A DNA stretch of 8,092 nt from NCBI GenBank assembly GCA_041744735.1, contig JBGTKH010000360.1:1-8092 (forward strand), written 5' to 3'. Below the pieces are notes generated by a model. It saw nothing but the letters and a program-made list of their open reading frames with translations, ran no database searches and was not told the DNA's origin. The stretch is from JBGTKH01 sp041744735 (GTDB lineage: Bacteria; Planctomycetota; Planctomycetia; Pirellulales; Pirellulaceae). Below are positions 1 through 4,989 of the stretch, one piece after another. Position 1 is the stretch's first letter; each line of letters starts with the position of its first letter. Made by a program: the position numbers and the translations under genes.

Positions 1-67
1 GCCTAATTGAAAAATACTCCCGACCCCTTTCCCAAGCTCGCCGCTATTGTAACTGCGGCAACGGGAA

Positions 68-97
68 TTGACACTGGTGGCGCCGGGTATCTAGGAT
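68..97 (+). promoter_or_regulatory. Putative sigma70-type promoter of the nfeD gene
   Basis: A perfect TTGACA (68-73) is followed after 18 bases by TAGGAT (92-97), which matches four of six positions of TATAAT. Transcription would start near position 104 and give a leader of about 86 nt before the nfeD ATG at 190. That leader would contain the folded repeat at 117-165. The call rests on consensus match and position only. Planctomycete promoters are not always consensus-like, so confidence is moderate. Confidence 0.5.
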
Positions 98-116
98 CAA
101 CAGAGGAGTTCCCGGT

Positions 117-165
117 GTAGCCGAACTCGTGAGCGTTCGGAGCGAAGTCTCACGACTTCGGCTAC
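117..165 (+). repeat. Folded repeat, copy 1 (two hairpins or one long stem), in the nfeD leader
   Basis: GTAGCCGAACTCGTGAG (117-133) is the inverse of 149-165 at 16 of 17 positions, giving one long stem with a 15-nt loop. The same bases can instead fold as two hairpins closed by GTAGC/GCTAC. Hairpin A is CCGAAC (121-126) with GTTCGG (135-140). Hairpin B is GAAGTC (144-149) with GACTTC (154-159) and a TCAC loop. Loop A contains GTGA, the complement of loop B. A diverged copy in the same orientation lies at 7354-7398. This copy ends 24 nt before the nfeD start codon, so it would be transcribed if the promoter at 68-97 is real. Function unknown. Confidence 0.8.
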
Positions 166-189
166 GGAAGTTGTTGCGTTCCATTTCCC

Positions 190-1764
190 ATGCGACGTCG
201 CACGTCTCAATCTCGGCAGGATCATCGGCTCGGCTTCGCAGTTTTGGCGGCCGTGTGCTTGGTCCATCTGTTGGGATTTTCCGCTTCACAGGCCCAAAAC
301 GACCTTCCGGCGGAGCAGGCGGCACCGCGGGGTAAGTACAATCGCGGTGTGCTGATTCACTTTGAAGGCACCATCACGCCAATGCGGGAATCGTTTCTGA
401 ACCGCAAGCTCGACGAGGCACAGGGCAAAGGGGCCGATCTGCTGATCATCGAGATCGACAGCCCCGGCGGATATTTGGAAGAGAGCCTGAACATCGCGCA
501 TCGCCTGCGCGATCTCGACTGGGCTCACACCGTGGCCTTCGTGCCGCGGCAGGCATTGAGCGGCGCGGCCATCATGGCGCTGGGCTGCGACGAAATCGTC
601 ATGCATCCGCAAGCTGTGCTAGGCGACGCGGGACCGATCTTCATGGGCGAGGATTTTCTGTTTCATCACGCGCCGGAGAAAGTCCGCAGCCATCTGGCTC
701 AAGAAGTGCGCGGATTGGCCGAAGCCAAAGGCCGCCCGCCGGCACTGGCCGAAGCGATGGTCGACATGAGCCTGATCGTGTATCGAGTCAGACACAAAGA
801 ATCGGGCGAGATTCGCTTCATGGCCGATCACGAGATCCGCGACGAGGACACGCCGGATGATTGGGAGAAGATCGCTCCCGTGCCCGAATCGCGCGAGGAT
901 CACTTTCTGGAGGTCAGCGGCACACGCGCGGTGGAAGTCCAACTGGCCAACGGCAACGCCCGCGATCGCGAGGAATTGAAGAGCCGCTACGATGTCAAAG
1001 GGGACTTGCTAATCTTGGAGCCCGGCGGTGTCGACACGGCCGTGTACATCTTGAATCGGCCGCTGGTCACGGGGCTGCTGTTTGTGATCGGCTTAGTTGC
1101 CTTGTATCTGGAACTGAGCGCACCGGGAATCAGCATCGGCGGGTTGATTGCCGGCTTGTGCTTCGCGCTGTTTTTCTGGAGCCGCTTTCTGGGCGGCACG
1201 TCGGGCTGGCTGGAGGTCATCCTATTTATGGCGGGCGTAATCTTCATGGCGGTCGAATTGTTCGTGCTGCCCGGTTTCGGCGTCGCCGGTATCACGGGGC
1301 TGCTCTTGATGCTCGCCGGAGTAGTGCTCGCCAGCCAGAACTTTGTGATTCCCAGCACCGAGCGGCAACTGACAACGCTGGGCAACACGCTGCTGGTGAT
1401 CGTCGCTTCGGGTGTCGTCTTTACTGCCGCGGCCGTGGCGCTCAGCCGCCATTTGGGATCGATCCCGGTGCTCAACAGCTTGGTCCTCGCGCCGCCGGGC
1501 GCCAGCGGCGACGATGAACTGGAAGTGGACGACGAGGGCAAACCGCGTTCCCCGTCCGCTGCGCTGTACGCCGATCGCGTCCGAGTACATGTCGGCGACT
1601 GGGGCACCGCCGATTCCCCGCTCCGCCCTGCCGGCAAAGCCCGCTTCGGCGAAGAGTACGTCGACGTTGTGACCGACGGCTCGTTCGTCGACAAAGGCCG
1701 CCAAGTCCGCGTGATCGAAATCAGCGGCAACCGAGTGGTTGTGCGCGAGGTGGATGACCAATAG
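190..1764 (+). CDS. NfeD-family membrane-bound serine protease (ClpP-class, long form)
   Basis: The 524-residue product matches the architecture of long NfeD proteins, membrane proteases that usually act with SPFH/flotillin-like proteins at the cell membrane. Residues 1-35 form a signal peptide (basic start, hydrophobic 15-30, cleavage probably after SASQA). Residues 52-250 are a ClpP/crotonase-like domain. It has IDSPGG (89-94) for the oxyanion region, a candidate nucleophile Ser124 in ALSGAA, and Lys164 in APEKVRSH, spaced about as in the Ser/Lys dyad of archaeal NfeD. Four or five membrane helices follow (about 293-310, 314-330, 341-360, 363-383, 397-418). An acidic linker (440-450) leads to a C-terminal OB-fold-like NfeD domain (465-523) with LRPAGKARF and VREVDD. 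The ATG at 190 is the only start that keeps the signal peptide. No SPFH partner gene lies in the window; the next gene is convergent. The family call is firm; proteolytic activity is inferred from the dyad. Confidence 0.92.
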   Translation: MRRRTSQSRQDHRLGFAVLAAVCLVHLLGFSASQAQNDLPAEQAAPRGKYNRGVLIHFEGTITPMRESFLNRKLDEAQGKGADLLIIEIDSPGGYLEESLNIAHRLRDLDWAHTVAFVPRQALSGAAIMALGCDEIVMHPQAVLGDAGPIFMGEDFLFHHAPEKVRSHLAQEVRGLAEAKGRPPALAEAMVDMSLIVYRVRHKESGEIRFMADHEIRDEDTPDDWEKIAPVPESREDHFLEVSGTRAVEVQLANGNARDREELKSRYDVKGDLLILEPGGVDTAVYILNRPLVTGLLFVIGLVALYLELSAPGISIGGLIAGLCFALFFWSRFLGGTSGWLEVILFMAGVIFMAVELFVLPGFGVAGITGLLLMLAGVVLASQNFVIPSTERQLTTLGNTLLVIVASGVVFTAAAVALSRHLGSIPVLNSLVLAPPGASGDDELEVDDEGKPRSPSAALYADRVRVHVGDWGTADSPLRPAGKARFGEEYVDVVTDGSFVDKGRQVRVIEISGNRVVVREVDDQ

Positions 1765-1813
1765 CGACCGTTGTGTGACACGCGAGTCGAGCGATATTCG
1801 ACGTCCGTCGTTG

Positions 1814-1850
1814 CTCCTGGTACCCAAGCTCCGGCTTGGGAACGAGAGAG
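1814..1850. repeat. CCCAAGC/GCTTGGG palindromic repeat between convergent genes
   Basis: CCCAAGC (1823-1829), loop TCCG, GCTTGGG (1834-1840) forms a perfect 7-bp hairpin. Flanking GTA/AAC and CTC/GAG extend the symmetry imperfectly. The core resembles the dispersed palindromes of the type GTTCCCAAGC...GCTTGGGAAC that I recall from many planctomycete and cyanobacterial genomes, and the left flank here is degenerate. It lies 58 nt past the nfeD stop and 28 nt past the stop of the leftward gene, so it could end both transcripts. No T-tract follows on either strand, so a terminator role is only inferred. Confidence 0.65.
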
Positions 1851-1868
1851 CTGAACGAGTGTGCTGAA

Positions 1869-2687
1869 CTACGTAGCGACTAACTCTTGGTCCAGCAACT
1901 CCGCAATCATGCGCTCGGTGTCGTTCGCCGTACTATCTAGCCGCACGAGCCAGAGGGATTTGCAGAGGCCGGTGGAGTCGAACAGCTCGGCGCGAAAGCA
2001 GGAGAGGATGCTGGCCGCTAGGCTTTGGTTCAGATCGCTGTTGGGCGTGGCGCTGGAGAGTTGTTTTTGGAAGTTGTCGCGTAGCGAGGCGAGCAGTAAC
2101 TCGGAAGACAAGCGACCGGTCGGCTGTTGTCGTTCGGCCCGCAAATCGGCGGCAAAGTCTAAGGCCCTCGCACAGTCGAAGGCGAATTCCCCGACGTCGT
2201 AATCGGCGATCAAATGTGCCAGCAACACGTCGGTCCAGCGTTCGCAAGCGCGCCGCAGTTGATTCAAAGCTACTGCGTCCTCGAGACCAAATCCTTGCCC
2301 GTGCACGATCAGGTTCAGCGTGCGATGGCGGGCTTCCAAATGGCCGAGCAAGACGCTGCGGACGATCGGTTCAATACAGTTCGATGCCCGCTGCTGATCG
2401 TAGGCTGTGGCCACAGCCGTCCACACGCGCGTCAACAATTCGCCGGCCAAGATTTCTTCCAGCACGGGACGCACCGCTTGCCAATGCAATGGGCGCTGCG
2501 CATGGGGCGCGTCTTGGATCTGGATGTTCACTGTCTTCAGTGCACGGTGCCAGCGATCCATCCTGCACTTGGACGCCAGCCAGTAGCTTTCCAGCCCACG
2601 CTCGGAGATCGGCATCGCGCCGCGAATAAAAGCCGGCCCGTGCAAGGCGACCAGCACACCAAGTTCAACGAGATCGCGAGCGTGCAT
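1869..2687 (-). CDS. Hypothetical protein, probably all-helical and soluble
   Basis: I do not recognise a characterised family. The 272-residue product has no signal peptide and no membrane helix. It is rich in Leu, Ala, Arg, Glu and Gln, which suggests a mostly alpha-helical soluble protein. The N-terminal half carries a distinctive aromatic/basic stretch, LESYWLASKCRMDRWHRALK (residues 33-52). The middle (about 75-160) has regularly spaced Leu/Arg helices and a His/Arg patch, GHLEARHRTLNLIVHGQG. The composition resembles lineage-specific conserved planctomycete proteins, but that is an impression. The ATG at 2687 is the first start in a long open frame. No clear Shine-Dalgarno precedes it, although an AT-rich TAGATAAT lies directly upstream on this strand. 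It converges with nfeD and stands alone. The reality of the gene is supported by frame length and sensible composition; function is unknown. Confidence 0.75.
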   Translation of the reverse strand: MHARDLVELGVLVALHGPAFIRGAMPISERGLESYWLASKCRMDRWHRALKTVNIQIQDAPHAQRPLHWQAVRPVLEEILAGELLTRVWTAVATAYDQQRASNCIEPIVRSVLLGHLEARHRTLNLIVHGQGFGLEDAVALNQLRRACERWTDVLLAHLIADYDVGEFAFDCARALDFAADLRAERQQPTGRLSSELLLASLRDNFQKQLSSATPNSDLNQSLAASILSCFRAELFDSTGLCKSLWLVRLDSTANDTERMIAELLDQELVAT

Positions 2688-2735
2688 GAGGAATTATCTA
2701 CCCAAGCGACGTGCCACTTCAGCATTGAAGACAAG

Positions 2736-2794
2736 GTGGTCGCGGCGACGCGAGAGCCCGAGGGGACGAAGGCTCGCGCGCCGCCGGCGACCAC
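2736..2794. repeat. GC-rich imperfect inverted repeat (about 18 bp of stem)
   Basis: GTGGTCGC (2736-2743) pairs perfectly with GCGACCAC (2787-2794). After a one-base bulge, GGCG (2744-2747) pairs with CGCC (2782-2785). After an internal loop, CGCGAG (2749-2754) pairs with CTCGCG (2773-2778). The apical part could also pair as GAGCC (2754-2758) with GGCTC (2771-2775). The element sits 48 nt upstream of the start codon of the leftward hypothetical gene, so it could lie in its leader or upstream of its promoter. It looks like a dispersed repeat rather than gene debris. Function unknown. Confidence 0.65.
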
Positions 2795-3010
2795 GTGAGT
2801 AGTAACGCAGTTCACTTGCTCCATCGCAAGACGAATGCCAAGTCGCGCGGCTCATGCTCGAAAATGAACACCTGGCGACTCAAAGACTTGCCACCCAACG
2901 AATTGAGAGAATTTCGCGAATTACGTGTCGCAGTTCAGTGATTCGCGAGACGTGGCAAAATCACAGCTTCACTTACGAAACAAATGTTGCCAAAACGCAA
3001 CTGGGGATAT

Positions 3011-3101
3011 GGAGTGCGGCAACTTGTTGCCGCTTTCGGAATTTGGGATGGCATCCCAAAAACCCGAAACATCCCAAAGCGGCGACGAGTCGCCGCACTC
3101 C
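3011..3101. repeat. Nested inverted repeat with two self-complementary arms
   Basis: GGAGTGCGGC (3011-3020) is the exact reverse complement of GCCGCACTCC (3092-3101). Each arm is also a hairpin by itself: GCGGCAAC TT GTTGCCGC (3016-3033) and GCGGCGAC GA GTCGCCGC (3079-3096). A third hairpin, GGGATG G CATCCC (3045-3057), lies between them. The motif therefore occurs twice in inverted orientation, as in paired REP/BIME-like elements. It begins 6 bases past the stop of the leftward anti-sigma-like gene, so it may terminate or stabilise the end of that transcript. There is no T-tract. Confidence 0.75.
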
Positions 3102-3107
3102 AAAGGG

Positions 3108-4100
3108 CTAGCGCTGGGGCGGGACGTTCCAGAGGACCAGCGGCGTGGCGCTGTCCACGATTACTGCGTCGTCGGCGTGCCGGCCCGGTTCGACGAGGCC
3201 GCGGTCGCTATGGAAAAGGTCGTCGCCCATTTCGCCCATGCGGCAACCGACCACGTACGCGACGTGGCCGTCCTCGAAGAGTACGTTTTGTCCGCACCCG
3301 CCGTGATTCGCGCTGCGCCGCCCGGGAAGTTCCGTGCTTGGAGCATCGGCAATCAGAGCGAAGCCCGCGCGCCGCAGATTCTTGATCGGGCGGTACTGTT
3401 CATGGTCCATATATCCCAAAGGATAACCGTAGCTGCCACCCATCATCCGCTGCAACATCGCCAGAGTCTTGCCATCCGCTCGATCGAGTTCGTCCAACGA
3501 AGCAACGCGCCAGCCTTGCAGATTCTTGGCCAGTGGAGACGCCGGGCAAATCACATTTCGAGTATCCGCCAAGAATCCCTCGTCATTCAGCATCGCCACA
3601 ATCACACCGCCCACAGAACGATTGCCACTGGTTGGCACCAACGGCAAGTAGCCGTCATGCCGCTCGCCGTAACCGGTCAGTGCCGTGCCAAGCTGCTGAA
3701 GATTGTGCTGACAAGCAGTGCGGTGAGCTTGATAGCGGCTGCTGGCAATGGCCGGGAAGAAGAGCAGCGAGGCAGCGATCATGACTCCGGCCGCTACCAG
3801 CAAATCGGCCATCGACCAGTGGCGGCCCGTGGTCACCTCGGGATTGATGCACGGCGCGGGCTGAACTGGCAGCGCTTCGTCTGCCTTGTGCTGATAGCCG
3901 CACACGAAGCCGCATGTACGGGCGGCCAAGTCAGGCGGCGGATCGTCTGCGTCACGAGCAAGTCGAAGAGCTTCCAGTCGAGCGTCGAGCACATCCAGTT
4001 GACGACGCAACTCGGGATTGTTTTCCAGTGCCGTTTCCACACACTCCTGCTCTTCCGCGTCGAGCGCTCCGAGCAGGTAGCCGAGCAAGTGTTCTTGCAT
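3108..4100 (-). CDS. Membrane anti-sigma-like protein with pseudopilin/DUF1559-like external domain
   Basis: The 330-residue product is the likely partner of the sigma factor just upstream. Residues 1-50 (LLGYLLGALDAEE, then NNPELRRQLDVLDARLEAL) match the anti-sigma N-terminal helix pattern, without the zinc-binding His/Cys set. A Pro-rich linker with RTCGFVCG (61-68) follows. Residues 95-120 (WSMADLLVAAGVMIAAS...) are the single membrane helix and read like a type IV pseudopilin helix (FTLVELLVVIAII), with Asp99 in place of the conserved Glu and no Gly before the cleavage position. The next part, RTACQHNLQQLGTALTGY (127-144), continues the DUF1559-like pattern. Residues 266-280 (HGGCGQNVLFEDGHV) resemble its His-x-Asp-Gly motif with one extra residue. 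The ATG at 4100 lies 11 bases after the sigma stop. A GTG at 4139 would add 13 residues and overlap sigma, which is less likely. The inferred role is to hold the sigma factor at the membrane until an external signal arrives; this is untested. Confidence 0.8.
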   Translation of the reverse strand: MQEHLLGYLLGALDAEEQECVETALENNPELRRQLDVLDARLEALRLARDADDPPPDLAARTCGFVCGYQHKADEALPVQPAPCINPEVTTGRHWSMADLLVAAGVMIAASLLFFPAIASSRYQAHRTACQHNLQQLGTALTGYGERHDGYLPLVPTSGNRSVGGVIVAMLNDEGFLADTRNVICPASPLAKNLQGWRVASLDELDRADGKTLAMLQRMMGGSYGYPLGYMDHEQYRPIKNLRRAGFALIADAPSTELPGRRSANHGGCGQNVLFEDGHVAYVVGCRMGEMGDDLFHSDRGLVEPGRHADDAVIVDSATPLVLWNVPPQR

Positions 4101-4111
4101 AAGGCGGGTCG

Positions 4112-4759
4112 CTATTGTTCTACGTGAGTGTTGTTCCACGCTTCCGTCAACTTGAGGATCGCGGCATGCAGCCGGCTCTTGACGGTGCCCACCGGAATGT
4201 CCAGGACTTCGGCGGCTTCGCGGTACTTCATACCCTGATAATACACCAACTGGATCACCGCTTGCATCGGCTCTGGCAATTTGTCCAGTAATTGCTGAAG
4301 CTGCTCGCGGCGTTCCATCTGGTCGACCATCTCCAGCGGGTCCGCATCACCGCTGACCAACAGGTCGACTAACTTTCCCACATCTTCTCCGTTGTCGCCT
4401 CGGCTGGTGCGATCTAAGCTCACCATGCGGTGCCGCTTGTTGCGGCGCCGCGCATCGATGGCTTGGTTCGTGGCAATCGTGTACAGCCACGGCCGAAACC
4501 GGCGTCCCTCTTCGAACTGATCGCACTTCAGATGCACTTGCAAGAACGTCGCTTGGAAAGCGTCCTCCGCCATCACCCCGTCGCCCAAGTAGCGCCTGAG
4601 GTAGCTGTACAGTTCGCGTTCGTAACGATGGACCAGCCGCGCAAACAGATCGCGGTCGCCCCGCACGCGATAACGCAACAAGAGTTGCTCATCTGTCAAC
4701 TCGCGTGGAGCCGCATCATTACCAAAATCGTTTTGCGTATTGCGGAGGCTGGTGTTCAT
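4112..4759 (-). CDS. ECF-type RNA polymerase sigma factor
   Basis: The 215-residue product has the two-domain ECF layout. Sigma region 2 spans about 24-108, with LFARLVHRYERELYSYLRRY, AEDAFQATFLQVH (64-76) and the -10-contacting helix WLYTIATNQAIDARRR (91-106). A variable linker (110-145) follows. Region 4 spans about 147-205, with LPEPMQAVIQLVYYQGMKYR and the helix-turn-helix EAAEVLDIPVGTVKSRLHAA (181-200), which binds the -35 element. The DAFQATFL wording is typical of planctomycete ECF factors. Length is normal to slightly long because of an 18-residue polar N-terminus. The ATG at 4759 is preceded by a purine-rich GTAGAAGAAG that could serve as a ribosome site. It is the first gene of a leftward operon with the anti-sigma-like gene and is divergent from the permease. 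It probably regulates its own operon, but I could not find a convincing ECF promoter. Confidence 0.93.
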   Translation of the reverse strand: MNTSLRNTQNDFGNDAAPRELTDEQLLLRYRVRGDRDLFARLVHRYERELYSYLRRYLGDGVMAEDAFQATFLQVHLKCDQFEEGRRFRPWLYTIATNQAIDARRRNKRHRMVSLDRTSRGDNGEDVGKLVDLLVSGDADPLEMVDQMERREQLQQLLDKLPEPMQAVIQLVYYQGMKYREAAEVLDIPVGTVKSRLHAAILKLTEAWNNTHVEQ

Positions 4760-4778
4760 CTTCTTCTACGAACTCGTT

Positions 4779-4852
4779 GGCGGAGGGTTCATCGGGAAAA
4801 AATCGCCCGCGTGGTTGGGACACGCCAAATGATTAGATGCTGAACCTCCGCC
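4779..4852 (-). promoter_or_regulatory. Inverted repeat in the sigma-factor leader
   Basis: GGCGGAGGGTTCA (4779-4791) and TGAACCTCCGCC (4841-4852) are reverse complements except for one extra G, with 49 bases between. Read in the direction of the sigma gene, the second arm ends about 20 nt before its ATG. The loop contains a smaller hairpin (GCGTG 4809-4813 with CACGC 4821-4825) and a run of six T on the minus strand. It could be a structured mRNA leader or a two-site operator. A chance origin is not excluded. Confidence 0.4.
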
Positions 4853-4916
4853 GCGAACATCGTACCAATTTTCGACGAACGAGGCGACGACGGAGTTTCG
4901 GTCCAGCAGCCGCGAA

Positions 4917-4945
4917 TTGACAGTCACACATGGGCGATTTACACT
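4917..4945 (+). promoter_or_regulatory. Putative sigma70-type promoter of the permease-methyltransferase operon
   Basis: TTGACA (4917-4922, six of six) is followed after exactly 17 bases by TACACT (4940-4945, four of six matches to TATAAT). Start of transcription would be near 4952, leaving a leader of about 38 nt before the GTG at 4990. It is the best-scoring promoter-like site I find in the window and sits correctly in the divergent spacer. Confidence 0.6.
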
Positions 4946-4989
4946 CACAGGCCGCAATAACCGCAAAACCCGTGCCTGACAAAAAATAA

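Larger units (their letters stand above)
2688..3107. other. Gene-free stretch with two large structured repeats
   Basis: About 420 bases hold no convincing gene. The stretch contains the inverted repeat at 2736-2794 and the nested repeat at 3011-3101, annotated separately. Between them (about 2860-3000) the DNA is clearly more AT-rich than its surroundings. This part shows minor symmetry: CGCGAAT (2915-2921) against ATTCGCG (2941-2947), and an imperfect 15-base tandem duplication at 2872-2901 (CTGGCGACTCAAAGA, then CTTGCCACCCAACGA). The upstream control region of the hypothetical gene must lie in its left part. Nothing else is supportable. Confidence 0.6.

Noticed and set aside
987..1781. A 264-codon minus-strand frame inside nfeD
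   Set aside because: Very rich in Ser, Thr and Pro with no domain. It is antisense to a well-supported NfeD coding region.
2690..2700. TAGATAAT on the minus strand just upstream of the hypothetical gene, a possible -10 for a leaderless transcript
   Set aside because: No acceptable -35 lies 16-18 bases upstream, and a short AT-rich match alone is not sufficient.
2214..2798. A 194-codon + strand frame opposite the hypothetical gene
   Set aside because: It overlaps the minus-strand gene and continues into the repeat at 2736-2794. The minus-strand frame is longer, with a more protein-like composition, although neither has a recognised domain.
2854..3111. An 85-codon + strand frame in the gene-free stretch
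   Set aside because: Its second half is the translation of the nested repeat (PKNPKHPKAATSRRTPKG) and its first half is a small tandem duplication. No ribosome site and no domain.
2925..4127. A 400-codon open frame on the + strand
   Set aside because: It runs antisense across the anti-sigma-like gene and through the nested repeat. Its translation shows no domain, whereas the minus strand gives clear anti-sigma and pseudopilin patterns. High GC explains the long shadow frame.
4101..4139. GTG start at 4139 for the anti-sigma-like gene
   Set aside because: It would add 13 residues (EQHSRRTIATRL) that do not fit the anti-sigma N-terminus and would overlap the sigma gene by 28 nt. The ATG at 4100 starts directly at the conserved helix.
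4938..4966. Possible leftward promoter TTGCGG-17-TGTAAA for the sigma gene
   Set aside because: Only three of six and four of six consensus matches, and it overlaps the -10 of the much better rightward promoter. Too weak to annotate.
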